The notes beneath the pieces were generated by a model. It was given only the letters and a program-made list of their open reading frames with translations, ran no database searches and was not told where the DNA came from. A stretch of 64,000 nucleotides of DNA from the NCBI GenBank assembly GCA_008360955.1, contig LUCM01003421.1, positions 74,782 through 138,781 of the forward strand, given 5' to 3'. This document shows positions 12,851 to 24,800 of this stretch, piece after piece. Within the stretch, counting starts at the first letter, position 1, and every line of letters begins with the position of its first letter. The position numbers and the translations under genes were made by a program. This DNA comes from Fasciolopsis buskii (Eukaryota; Platyhelminthes; Trematoda; Plagiorchiida; Fasciolidae).

Positions 12851-15800
12851 GGATATGCATTACAAAAGAGCACGAATGAAAGCGAAATTCGAGTGCAATG
12901 CTTTCCGAGCGCAAGATTAGCCGAAAGACCTGAGGTTTATGAGCGAAATTCGCAGAGTGAAGAACAGCCAGTTAAAAACAAAAACAGCCACGGTCAGCGA
13001 TTACCGGCACTGATCGACAGTCGAAATCGTCGACTACAGACATCACCGGCCTAAATCTACTCTTTCCCCACTCGCACAACCGGTCACCTCCCAGTTCGAG
13101 GGATTACAATCCACTGTAACACATTTCTCAAGAACAAAATGCGATGTTACGTAAAGGAAATGAAAAGTGGAAAGAATACTAAATTTACGTGTTTTCTTTC
13201 TGATTCCAAAAAGGCGCTTTAGTGACACTTGGGAGACCAAATAGATCTACTACTCCAATTTTCCATGTACTGCATACAAGTAAGTGCACTTGAGTGTTGG
13301 TCCAGTAAACCAGTCTATCACTAGCCATTTTTGTTTGCAATACACAGATGGACAGCTGCACAATAAATGTATCCATCTCGTCTGAAATACGAATGCAGTT
13401 GTTCGCATTTTTTATCGTATCCTTATTGAATCACCCGGAGAGAGATGATTTCTAACATGGTGAACTGATTTTTGTGCTTTCTATCTCTTTTCCAATTTCC
13501 GTCTGGTGAAATGGAGACAGAAGACGTCCGAAAAAAGCGGTTTAACTGCCTCCAGGTGAAAAGCGTCTTATGAAGTAAAGTGAAGCATTTGTTTGTCAAA
13601 ACAAATCCCGTTTCATTCTTCACACATTTTGTAATGTCGGAGAGATTTTGGACCAGAAAACAGAATTGTTTTCCTATAATTTGTCACCTCCGTGTTAGCT
13701 TTTCATCGGGTACACGATTGGTAATCGTATGGATCTTGCAAAACTTGTCACCAACTTGTGGCATTCATCTCAACAGACTAGTCAAGCTCTCATTTCCCGG
13801 GGTAACGAAGCCAATTTCGGAACAATCCGGCAGCAGTAAAAATTAGTATTTTCAGTCTGAACTGAACATCCACGGAGTTTGGTGTGTCGTTAGTCGTTCG
13901 AGGTCACCTGATAAATGTGAAGTTTACTGTTTTCTCTTTGTAGGTAGAAAGCATCAGACGTCTTATTCAACAAAAGACAGGAGAAAAAGTAACTGCAAGA
14001 ACCGATGAGAAGCAGGAATGACAACTGAATTTTTCAACGGACCATTCAACAGGTGATTGAATCGGTGATTCTAAAATCGGCTTTAGCTTTCAAAAACAAA
14101 CAAAAAGGACAAACATTCATGGACAGTTGATTCCCTGAAAGGTTGAGCAAAAGGTTGAGACAGGTAGTTCGTAGTTCTATATTTTGTGCTTCACCACAGT
14201 TCACTTACCAGCCTCCATTAATATTCAACAATCAGTACATTACAGAACTGAACCTGGCAGTTATGTTTCGAATTCGGTAAATAAAGTGTCCCGAATTGCC
14301 CTGTCTATGGAAAGTGTTTGTGTCAATCAAATTTTATCCTGTTGAATGTCTTAAAACTAGTGTTATCATGAAAAGTTTCTAAATATATTCCTCATTTTCC
14401 GATACCTATTCGCAAAATAACGATGCATCAGAAATCAGTCAAATCCATGTTTACCTTCAGATTTCACTTAGATTCGTTGTTTCCAAATCAATATCGAGAG
14501 TCGAATTAGTTGCAGACCTTGTTCTCCATATTCATCGACCCAGACATAGCTGTGACAAATTCACTCCAAATGAGTAGCTGCTGTTTCAAACATTACTTCC
14601 AAATATCCGTTAATCCCATGGGGTGCGCAAAATTTGCTGTGCTGGTTGACATTTCTAAAGTGACGGCCAAAATTATCAATTCTCTTGACTCTTAGCAAAA
14701 TTGGGAAAACGACTGGTCATTTGGGTAATGTTCTCAAAAAATTCACCAATAGCTCAAACTTCTTTGTAAGTACAACCAAAAGTAGAAACAATCAGCAGTA
14801 GATTATTTTTTTCAACTGTGAAAAATTGAGGTAGATGTTCGTGACAATGTCAACCACTCCAGTTATTTCCAAATATGCCATAGAAGACAGTTTACAAAAA
14901 GGAAGATATTTCAGCTACTGAAGTAGGAAAAGGAGGCAAGCAAAAGTTGACTTCTGACATTTAGCCTGTGCCACATTCAGATGAATGTCTGTTAATCGTT
15001 GACCGATATCCCAAGATAGGCTATTACAGCCAGACGAGGTTCTTCGCTCAGTTTATTCTTGCATGGTCAATTTTTGGGCCACTTGTGAAGGCACATTGCT
15101 ATTACTAATGACACGCATATACTGTGTAGACTATCGTGCACAAAAATCTCGCATTTCAGTCAAAAATCGAGGCAAAAGTGAGAGGAAGGTTACTTTCATG
15201 GTCTTGTAAAAATGTTGGAAGAGTAAACTGGTGGATTAAAATAATTAAATAGACACTAGACCTAAGTTGCTCAGGAGATCGGGTGAAACAGCACGATTTG
15301 TCAAGATGCTTGCTAAAAATGGAACAGTGGAGTTTCTATAATGAGGGCATGTTTGCACAAATTTGCCTGACACTGGAAGTGGGAGACAACAAATTTGCTT
15401 TTTTTTGTGGATAATTTAATGACCAGAGAAAAAACGGGGCTCGTTTACCGAAAAGCTGTACCCATAAGTTGTACATATATATGACACTGCTGGCACAGGG
15501 GTCGAAAACTGCAGATGACTCAAACGGTGTTCAGATTGGGCGGTGCATCTTCTTTGAGGACAGTGCTGAGCACGACTTTCTTCCAAGGAAATAAGGGACA
15601 AAACAGCAAGGGATAAGTCTTCCGATGATGTGCAAAGCCGTGAGTAGCCTGAGTTGCTTTCGGTACAGAAAATGTGCTTCACGTAGTGTCATGCGCTTGA
15701 AGGTATGACTGTCTAAATTTCTGAGGGGTTACCAGGTGCCAAAAATTACTGTACGACTATTTTTATAAGTTCTTTGGAGATAATACGACATTTAGACCTG

Positions 15801-18119
15801 TCATAGGAAAAACCCTCTCTTTAGGCTGTGTTTAAATAAACCAGTCAGTCCATAATTGATTGCATAGTAACTTCCGTGGGTCATGCCTAATGACCTTTAA
15901 CTTAACCGAATGGTCGGACCAATTCTGGACCGGAACATTGTTGGAATCACAAGGCATGTGTGTGTTGATAAACAATCCATTTCGGAATAACGATGTGGTT
16001 TCGAAATTTGTTCTTGGGTAACCGAAATGTCGGCTAGACATTCCTCCCGCCGAGAACGTTGTTTTGACGAAGGCATATTTACGCCAAGTTTACTTCCTTA
16101 TATGTCCATATAAAAGTGAAAGATTAAATTCATTTATTTAATGATTACTGTACCAACTGACCGAGCATCGGGAAAGGTAAGTTTTCAGTCGAATAGAATA
16201 TCTTGAAACAGTTTTGAGTATAATTTTTTTCGAGGTGCACCATGTAATACACGAAGTAACCAACAAAATTCAAAGCAATAGATAAAACCGCTGTGCAGCT
16301 GAAGTTGTTCTGAAATAAATCAATAAAATGTCATCGTTCCAACAGATACTCTGGGTGCTGATCCACCATCATCCAACACTCATTTATACATGCACAATGT
16401 GAAACTTTCAAGCATTCAGACAAAATAAAATACCTTTGTTAACACCGCACGAATTCCGAATGCAGAATGGCACAGGTTTCCTAGCGCCCTTTATTATCGT
16501 TCAATTTCACCTACAGAACAATCGTCAACCAAGTTAGTGTGGTGCTAAGTGAAAACCGGTTTGGGCACGGACTTAGTCCGCACGGTTTCACTGAAGTGGC
16601 TGTCACTCGAATGGACAGTCGTAGTTGTCACACTAAAGCGAAGTCACCGATCCAAATTTGCAGAATTAGTTGGAGTATTCAGGCTGCGCGACTAGACGCT
16701 TGGTCGGGATACTCCGAGACCTAATAACTGCTTCAGTCTTATCGCTATAGACGTACCAGATCGGCTGCCAGTTAGACCAAATTATATTATTCCCCTCAGA
16801 ACTTCAAATACGTCTGATTGCGCGCAAATTCCAGGTACTTTAACCTACTGGCGAGTTGCTGGCAGCATGCAAATAAATAATTGATAGCTTGCATCCGTTT
16901 TTCTTATTGATTGCGTTCTACATACCCGGGACTTATGTTTCCATTCAGTGTGAATACGTCTTAGTGTATAACATGTCACAAAGCGTCAGTGTATATCAAG
17001 GCACCGTTTTCCTGTACACACGGCGCAAACTTTCCTCGACAAATAGATATTAAAACGAAAGCCAAAAATAAGACGGCTGTTACACTAGATTTTCGCTTAT
17101 TACAAACAAACCATCACTGCACTTCGGCCTTGAGAAGATCACAAAATATCGCACTCAAAATATCACACTCAAAAAGTAGGAAAATTGTGTGAGTATTCAG
17201 GCTCAAAAGAAGACGAATTTGCGGGCACATGATAATTGGCGAAGAAAAACTTGTTTTCACTTTCCCTACAATTCCAGCTCTTGTTACAATTCACAGTGGA
17301 TTTTTGTAGGCTATTTTAAGTCGATAGCAGCGTGGTGATAAAGTAATTGGGATCGACGTAAGAACCACAGAGCTAGTCTAATCATCCTGAAGGCTGTGAG
17401 CAGTTTTATCTTATATCGATCGAATCGGCAGAAGTTGCAAGCGGCCCAAAACATTATTTTGGAAGAATTAATAAGCAAGGATCATAAAACTGCATTCTTT
17501 TGCGAACACAATGGGTTTCTAGGTCAAGCATGTGTAGCTGGTATTTTCTGGTGCAATCAGTCCTATGCTTGAACAATCTTCATTTACTTTAACAATGTAA
17601 TTTCATGTGGCTTATGAGGAATCTTCAGCGTACGGTCAAAATAACCGGCATCCGAAGCTCCCCTGAAGGACAGTGCTGTGGCAACTTGTAACACCCTATA
17701 CTGGAAGATTCAAGCTGTGCAACCAAATCGGTACTGTACCAATCAGTTTCGTGGAGAGCCATTACATGTCACCAAAATATTATTTTGGGCAAGCAGACTG
17801 ATTGTTATTTTGCTGACCTTTATTCAAATTCCCAGGGAACTTCAAAAGGGGCATCCGTAGGTTGTCACTAGGTTGAGTCTATGTCTCACGAACTCAATTT
17901 TACATCTCAAAGACCGAAACTCGTCACTCGGGTCGAAAACCAGCTTTGTAAACCAACGAATAAACCACGTGAGTATGCCCTGATTTCACCATAATCAGCC
18001 AACAGAAATCAGAATTTGATGGTATTGCAGTTCAATGAAGTTGAGGTATAAGCAGGCAAATCGAACCTATAAACTAAATGTCCTTAATTTATCATCTCCT
18101 GTTAAAACAGGACTGCACC
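12851..18119. other. Non-coding stretch with a possible old transposon patch at 16540-16790
   Basis: Mostly A+T-rich, with short frames only. From about 16540 to 16790 the composition becomes more balanced and a 61-codon frame (16539-16724) reads like coding sequence (phrase SPHGFTEVAVTRMDSR), but I do not recognise it. It may be another transposon scrap. A candidate 45-base exon at 13944-13988 is discussed under findings. No host gene can be built. Confidence 0.4.
17143..17174. repeat. Short tandem duplication (14-bp unit, two copies)
   Basis: The unit AAAATATCGCACTC at 17143-17156 is repeated as AAAATATCACACTC at 17157-17170, with one transition between the copies, followed by AAAA. It is a small local duplication. 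Confidence 0.6.
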
Positions 18120-18799
18120 TTGACGTGATGTGGCATCCTGCGTTCTTTCATGATCGAACGAGCTATACAGGGTGGCTTATTTCAAGCCGAAGATACAATC
18201 ATGGCTAGAATGTCAACGGGTACACGCCTGCCGAAGCAATCTACTGGTCTTCCAAATCGGGGGTAGATCTGGATTGGCAGCTCAGTCGGAAAAACGAATG
18301 GAAGAATAAGTCGTGCATACAGGTGGCCTGCCACTCAGTTATACCCCGCTGCCTTGCGAACTGATTCCAGTTAGAACCAAAGACTTTGGTTGAGAACCCT
18401 AATCGTCCCTCCGCTTAGTGGCTGGACTCCCTAGCAGTACCCGTCCATCAATTCCCATGAGTTACACGTCTACAAGTAATTCTACACTGCATCGGTCATC
18501 GGGCAGAATGATCAGGACTACTTTGTCCTACGCTTTGAACGGGGTGGATATTAATAAGTATGCCGTACTGTCAGAGTTCTCTCTGTTTATTCAGGTCTGT
18601 TCTTCTGATTCTCCGTCTTCTACCGAACTATTCGCCCTGTCTCTGCCTACCATAGTGTCGTGGCTTATGATAACACGGGTCGATACTTCCGCAGTGTTTA
18701 TTGTCAAATAGTGTAGTGGCTGTTCTTCCGTTATGACTAGCTCACACTATACTCAAGCTCGTTTCAGCGCTTGATCTCGGTTTACTTCAGTGTGTGGAC

Positions 18800-19440
18800 G
18801 ATACGCCGGCTTGGCAAATGGCGGATTTAGCTGACAGTAGATCACCTTGTCGGCTGGATGTCGGCTGCGTGAGTGAATCACGAAGTTCAAGGATCGATAG
18901 GTATTCGCTAACTTGCGACCTTAAGTTCGTCAAGGATATCTTCTGCCTTAGCTTCAGGACACGCAGAGGTCATGGCGGGTTGTAGTGACGAGGTTAAGCG
19001 GCCCATTTTAGATGCTTGGTTCCCGGGTTGGACGCGGTTGTGCACAGTTGTCGGGAGCTTGTTCGGGACGTCGACGTCCGGTTAGAGTGGTAATAGTGGT
19101 TAAGCGTAGTTTTTTTGTTTATCTATGCTCACAGGACTGTAGCGGTGACATGGAGACAAGACGGGTTTTATGCAAACTCGTCACTCGTGTGTTCAGACGA
19201 ACAAAGGCTATGCACCAGTTGCAATGATAGAGAGGATTTTTTAGATGCACGGATAATGGAAAATTGAGTCTGGAAGGTTGTTTGGGATGGGGCTGGCAGC
19301 GAATTCCCACGTGTTGCGTACTGATGACGAGGATGGTCTTCGGTTGTGCAGGCAATCGTTTGTTATTGTCTAGCATAAATTTGCAACACGGTCGATCGCA
19401 AGGGACGGGTGCGTTTCATTCGGCCGTAGGTCTATTCAAT
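18800..19440 (+). pseudogene. LINE endonuclease domain remnant
   Basis: At 18818 the frame reads MADLADSRSPCRLDVGCVSE, corresponding to the start of LINE apurinic-like endonucleases, where a conserved glutamate follows the D-V-x-CVSE pattern. Further on, RRTKAMH (near 19200), DNGKLSLEGCLGWGWQRI (about 19250-19310) and NRLLLSSINLQHGRS (about 19350-19395) correspond to the middle and downstream part of the domain, in relatives a GDxNA-containing region followed by DNG and FLLSTNF-type motifs. The segments lie in different frames. In intact elements this domain nicks the target DNA to prime reverse transcription. Confidence 0.75.
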
Positions 19441-20040
19441 GCCTAATTTCTGTCAGCTTGCGCTTGTTCGTTCTGTCGAACCCCGTAATGCGGTAGTGGA
19501 CCCTGTACGTTAATCGACTTCATTTAGTTCAATGCGATTTTCGGTTGAGGTGTCATCCCGATTGTTGGGCGGTGGACGTCAGACGTGTCGACACAGCCAT
19601 CCGAACTGTTATTTTTGTTCAGGCGAGTGAAGCGAAACCTTAGAGAGCTGCGAGCCGTAATGCGCAATGAAAGCCTTATTTTCCTATTTGGTGGTTGTAA
19701 GGATGCCCGTTTTTTATGATTGCTTTGCAGTGTCGATTCGACGACAGGTTTTCGGTTTGTTTGGTGGGTTTCGACTGGTCAAGACATGTAGGGCTGCTTC
19801 CGGTAACAAAGACTGTGGACGATGAACTTTTGGTGGGTGGTGGAATGTGTGACGATTAGGAAATGGAGAACCTACTCATGGTAGACGGTATGTGTTCGAC
19901 TGTTACGTTGAACACTTCAGGGAGCGGTTTAGCTGGCCGGTCGCTAATGTAGGTTAGTTCCACGGACGCGCCACTGGCAAAGATCCTATGGATGCGTCGG
20001 TTAACCCCAAGCGGGGCGCTGAAATAGAGTCGAATAATGG
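19441..20040 (+). pseudogene. LINE linker between endonuclease and reverse transcriptase, heavily decayed
   Basis: Only one phrase is readable: VEHFREQFSWPVANV at about 19890-19935, which matches the W-AEHF-x-QFSWP motif that precedes the RT domain in fluke LINEs. The remainder has frequent stops in all frames. An antisense frame of 125 codons (19856-20233) is a by-product of the G+C content and has no recognised domain. Confidence 0.6.
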
Positions 20041-20850
20041 GCTGCCCAAGAGAGATAAGGCGGCCGGTCCAGACGAACTGCCTCCAGTTCTTTTCAGAAT
20101 TGGTGGGAATGCTGATGAAGCACCTCGTCTTGGTTCGTGTTATTTCGAACGAGCAGCGAATTCTGTTATCGTCGGTGAGTTGCAGATTATACTCATTTTC
20201 AGGAAGGGCGTAAACAATGACTCCAACAATCATAGAGGAATTAGGTTAATTCTAAAGGTAATAATTCGCATGACGCCTTGATTTTATGTGTGGTGTGTGT
20301 GTGTCTGTCGCAAAAGCAGGCTGGCTTCGGTCAGGTTTGGAGGTTGTTGTCGGCCAGATTTTACACTCTCCATGGCAGCTTGCTTAGCGAATCGCGTCCG
20401 ACACCGCAGCCCTACGCAATGTGTCTTTCACGGACTTTGAAGTTCACGTTCGAACTCATGGGATCAGCGTTTGGTTCACGACCACATGAAAATAAAACGG
20501 GTGTGGCGCCATGGACAAGGCGTTATCAAGACTTTTCCACCGGAGACGAAGTATGTTCACCGAAGTTCAACTCCTGCAAGCGTTATACTTGCATACATGT
20601 GGTCGCCCGAGTGTTTGGTGGGACTGCAAACAGTGTCATTCAAGAACGGCTAGCGGCGTCCGACAAGGATGTCCCATCTCTCCATTCCTGTTCAACTTCG
20701 TCATGCGGAAGATGATGGAAGACACTTCTGGGGGTCTCCAGGATGTAGGGGTCAAACTAGGTAATGAAGAGAAGCTGTATGGTCTAGATCGCGGATTGAG
20801 TTGTGTGCCTGTTTCGAGGATGCGGCGGACATGCACAACGTTGCACTAGA
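20041..20850 (+). pseudogene. Reverse transcriptase domain remnant, catalytic YADD lost
   Basis: The reading starts with DKAAGPDELPPVLFRIGG (about 20054-20107, the AGPD RT motif). It continues with LIFRKGVNNDSNNHRGIRLI (20192-20251, the I-PIFKKG...NYRGI-L motif), QAGF (near 20320), ALYLHTCGR (near 20580) and ASGVRQGCPISPFLFNFVMR (20649-20708, the GVRQGCP-LSP-LFN motif), then GGLQDVGVKLGNEEKL. At 20780-20805, where the catalytic F/YADD should be, the DNA reads LDRGLSCV in one frame and shifts to CACFEDAAD in another. The aspartates are gone and the domain is inactive. These are standard motifs of LINE reverse transcriptases. Confidence 0.88.
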
Positions 20851-21640
20851 CAGACCTCTCGAGATTTCCGGTGCGCTTGCGGCTTGGGATGTGCTTTGCA
20901 CTGGTCAAAGACGTCTATATGCAAGATTGGACGACAGTAGCTATCCGAACTCAGATACAGGCGATGAGGGAGCAACTGAACAATTATGGATCGACTTCCT
21001 TACCTTGGCGGACTGCGTGATCGACACGAGCGATAGCACCGGCAGTATAACGGTGAACTGCGTATATCTAAAGGCATCGAATGGACGTACGCTGGACTGA
21101 GGCACTATGGTGGGTCGGTCTTGATGATTTCGTGTTGTAGGTGCCGCGGTGCCTTCGTTCTTATTGTTTGATACCATACACGCATTTCGAGGCATGGAGT
21201 TTGCGATGTGCAGATTGTTCGTCCTTGGGGTGGTGCCTCGGTCACGATGCTCCATGTATTGTATGGCTGGGAATTTGTGGGAGTGAAGGTTAAGGTCGTC
21301 TTGGCATTGGTGGTCGTTTCTGGAGAACGCTCGTTCTCAGCGGTATTAGAGCTTGAGTAGATACGTTAGTCGGATCGTTGTTTTTGGCGAACACTGGTCT
21401 ACCATACCGCACCTTACGTTTCGTTCCTCCCACGGAGTGAAAGAATGCGCGAAGAGGTCAACGGATGACGCAGCGGCGTGGGATGAGAAAGTGTTTAGCT
21501 AACATAGGTGAAGGGTGTATCTCAGTTCTTTGTGGTTGGGGTCCGAAGGATCCGTCAACTAGCAGCTGGCTGGAGACTTTGAGGGATATGTCAATGAACC
21601 AATAACAGTGGCTATTGTTCTCATTTTTTGTCGAATCAGA
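20851..21640 (+). pseudogene. C-terminal region of the LINE polyprotein, decayed
   Basis: After the lost catalytic site the frame shows DSTGSITVNCVYLKAS (about 21029-21075), matching the YLGS-x6-GSI...I-KARA region just after the RT palm in relatives. Near 21450 QRMTQRRGMRKC resembles the GGQ-x-MTWQRGMK stretch. From about 21530 GWGPKDPSTSSWLETLRDM corresponds to the very conserved LPGWGPRDP...WLETL-DMA end of these elements. The stop after the last motif is near 21605. Stops and frameshifts separate the pieces. Confidence 0.78.
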
Positions 21641-21699
21641 ACTGTTCTCTTTTAGATCTGTTATCTTTTAATTTCTTTAATAACAAAACAACAATGTAT

Positions 21700-21830
21700 A
21701 TCATTTTTAGGAAGGTGGCCCCGGCCAACAGCGGGCTGCAAAGTAAAGTTGGCCGGCGGTGTCGGGATTCGAACCCACGACCTCCACGTCCAAACGCCAT
21801 GGCCTTGCCTGCTTGGCCACTGCCAGCCGA
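21700..21830 (-). repeat. tRNA-derived SINE (best preserved copy)
   Basis: Read on the minus strand, a pol III A box (TGGCCAAGCAGG, 21808-21819) is followed 30-odd bases later by a perfect B box (GGTTCGAATCC, 21765-21775). The ends GGCTGGCAGTG and CACCGCCGGCC can pair with G-U wobbles like an acceptor stem. The length and D arm resemble a serine or leucine type tRNA, but the anticodon arm does not fold cleanly, so this is a SINE head rather than a tRNA gene. Just beyond the tRNA-like part a perfect 9-bp inverted repeat (21721-21729 and 21748-21756) could form a hairpin. It shares the A-box context, the GTTTGGAC core and the CACCGCCGG...AACTT exit with the element at 28431. Confidence 0.75.
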
Positions 21831-24800
21831 GGAAGACGTGTATCTGTACAGCTAGACTGTATTCCGTGCGTTAAGTACTACGGCACTCTATCCTCGCCTG
21901 TGTAGGTTCACTCCCTTATTCCCTGTACGTAATCATTCTTTTCGTCGAGATATGCAACACTGGGGAAAGGGGAGCGGTCAGTATTGATAGTCTTGCCCTT
22001 TGACACTGAATGATAGTGATGATAATGATGAAGGGAAATAAAGGAGCAAGAGGCTCGGCAGCAAATCGATTGGAATGATATAAAATTTAATCTTTTTATG
22101 ATAACCTTACCGCACGTCAATTAAATGGTACGTAGCGCAGTGAGAAATAATGGGATTTTTGACTGGTTTTGAGAAACTGGGATTAGACCATTCTAGTTCC
22201 CTCGGGTTTTATGACATCCACGTTCCACAAAACCGTTGACTATTGGGAATTTATAGGCTACTTAGTGCACGTAAGTAAAGTAATAGAAGTTAAAATGAGT
22301 AACCCAGTTTCACGCACAATTGCTAAAACCCTATAAAAGTCCTACAACGCGTACGCACATCCATAGGCAAAAAACAAAGTAACCTACTGGTTAACTCGCG
22401 AAAATTGGATTTAAGTTCAGAGAACGTAGAGTCATAAATTGACATTTTCGCTTTCAAAGGTAGAAGTCTCTATTGGTCAACAAATAAAAGCAACGGAATC
22501 TGGATTTCGGGGCCAACAAAATAGTGATCCTTTCTAATAGGTATTTGATTCCGACGGAACCTTTCCATAGGAGGCGATTGCAGTGTGTCTACAAGCAAAG
22601 CATAGCTACTTCGTAAGTTGCGTCCGGTTTGAACAATGGCTGGAAGTTTTCCAAGTTAATTCAGCTTTCTGAATTCTCATTTTCACCGGATTTTCAAAAA
22701 TGGTTTGCATATCCATGAAGAGATCAACAATAAATTACACAATCTCTAAATGGAATCAAAGAGAAACAAATCAATTTCGTTCGATTTTGCTGATGACTGT
22801 TCTAACGTGTGTTGGAAAACAGTCGCTACTAAAAAAACGTTCATCTGCATACCTGACGTTAGCCACTTCTTCAAATTGACGAGCCAAGTAGAATAATTTT
22901 CTGAACTAACTAGGATGAATATCGTCCGCAAGGTAGGCCCAAAAGTAACCTAAATTCAAGGCAAGTTTGAATTTGCCAATACCATATCTCCCACTGATCC
23001 GGGTTACCTAGTTGTGGAATCTTGCGTTTGGTGAATTTGTTTTTGCTTTACTTTTTCGGGTGAAATTTTTCAGAAAGAACTACTTTCTGACGTGCTCCGT
23101 TTAATTTTGTTCGGCGACTAGAACCAGTGAAAAACTGTTGAGTTCATTTGTTAGTGCACGACTGGAAAGTAATCTTCGTTACATTTTAATGAACATCACA
23201 GATTTGTTTTAATTAACTTCTAAATCGGCACAACACCTTGGTGGAAGATGAATATTACAGATGACCAGGTACAAGCGACGCAGTACAGTAGAAAATGCTC
23301 TATCCAAGATAGTAACTTGATGGTTTTCCATTCTCATGTTCTTTCTGTTTATTAATACAATTTTCAACTTGGTTTTCGAGGAAGAAATTCTTACTTTTCC
23401 ATCTGAAGTTCACAATAACATTTTGAAAGGTAATCGCCGATCATGAGAATGCAGAACAGAACAAATAAACATTTGGCTTGCCGATAACCCAGTTTTCCTA
23501 GGGCAGCTGCTTAAATCCGCATGACGTGACAGTATCTTCTGATCCGAAGCACTATCAAAGCTGGAACATACAGAATGACAGATCAGCGGATAACTAGCCA
23601 ATGACGCCCTTCATAGAATTACTGATACTGTTTTCCGTGCCATAGTCAGACGGGCTGGCATCGAACAAAAGAAACTATTCCTAGAACCAACTGGGACAGT
23701 TCTTCCAGTCTGATGGTTGTTTATGGTCAGACAAACATAGTAAGTGATCCACTGTCATCCGCCGCTTGAAGATTCTCCTGCTTGGTACTAGTGAATCAGT
23801 CCGAACCAATGCAAATCAGGGTAAATATTCAAGAAGTGTATCAAGCGACTATTGCCTGCGAGTTTTTAATTCGCCACAATTATGCCCAAAGCCTTAAATA
23901 AAATTTCACAACCACTTTCCTTGCATTTGTAAACGGAGCTTTACAGTTATGCGGCAGCTGTGTATTGTCCCTTGAGAGGATCTTTCCGTTCTGAGTTTTG
24001 GGAGGTTAGATTTTTGAGTGACACCAGGTCAAAGTATAATCCAAATATGCGGGAAAATGCTGAATGGAAACGATGAACTCAGGTTTCAACTGTGCTTATT
24101 TACGCACCAATTTTGGCCTCTGCTAGATCAAGCTGTTTACGGAATTAGTCACAATTTTATAACTGCAATTGAAGGACTGATTGTGTGTTACCAAAAAAAC
24201 GCTTTCAGGCAAATCACAGGACGACCAATCTGCGGAATGTTTTTCAAAGTACCACCTCACGAAGCAAAGCAATCTATAGATCCCTGGACAGAAGATGCGT
24301 AGTCGAAGTTAAAGTAAAAGGGGAATAAAAACGCACAGTGATCAATTTCGTTGTGACTATACAAAAAGTATCTTCCTTGGGACTTTCGATGCCACTGTTA
24401 ACATGAAATTACTGTGAATGAAATGAAAGAGTTTGGTGAAAGCGCATTCTAGAAGTCCGATCTCAAGGTTTCTGGCCTCGGTGCTCTAAAGTGAAGGAAC
24501 TCTCGGGACATTCGGGCACGAATTATCTGCTCAACAAAAACCACTGAATTTAATTGAATGAGGGATAAAAACTTCATCTTCAGCGTAAATAGTTTGCCTG
24601 CAGGTGCGTTTGAACAGTGTCCCAGTAGCTCTCAAGAAATGTTTTCGACATCGAACTTCAAGCTGGACTAAAACGAGTGCGTTTCGTGTCCCAAAATCAT
24701 TGGATTATTTGACCTTTAGCATGCGATTTGTTGTTCATTTCCATTTAGCCTGATGTTCTAGTGAGTTTTACATTACGCTTAATTCCAGATGTATCCTAAG

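Larger units (their letters stand above)
18120..21640 (+). mobile_element. RTE/SR2-like non-LTR retrotransposon (LINE), near full length but dead
   Basis: Composition changes sharply to less A+T-rich at about 18120 and back after about 21640. Within it, conserved phrases of a fluke-type LINE polyprotein occur in order on the plus strand: apurinic endonuclease segments (18800-19420), the linker phrase VEHFREQFSWPV (near 19895), reverse transcriptase segments (20050-20850) and the C-terminal GWGPKDPS-x3-WLETLRDM block (about 21530-21600). About 3.5 kb is close to the length of complete RTE elements. Frames change many times and stops are frequent. The stretch 18120-18800 has no recognised domain and would be the 5' region. 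I place it in the RTE clade from the endonuclease-RT layout and C-terminus; CR1 is the alternative. No target-site duplication was identified. Confidence 0.85.

Noticed and set aside
19856..20233. 125-codon minus-strand frame
   Set aside because: Antisense to the LINE linker and RT start, which carry clear sense motifs.
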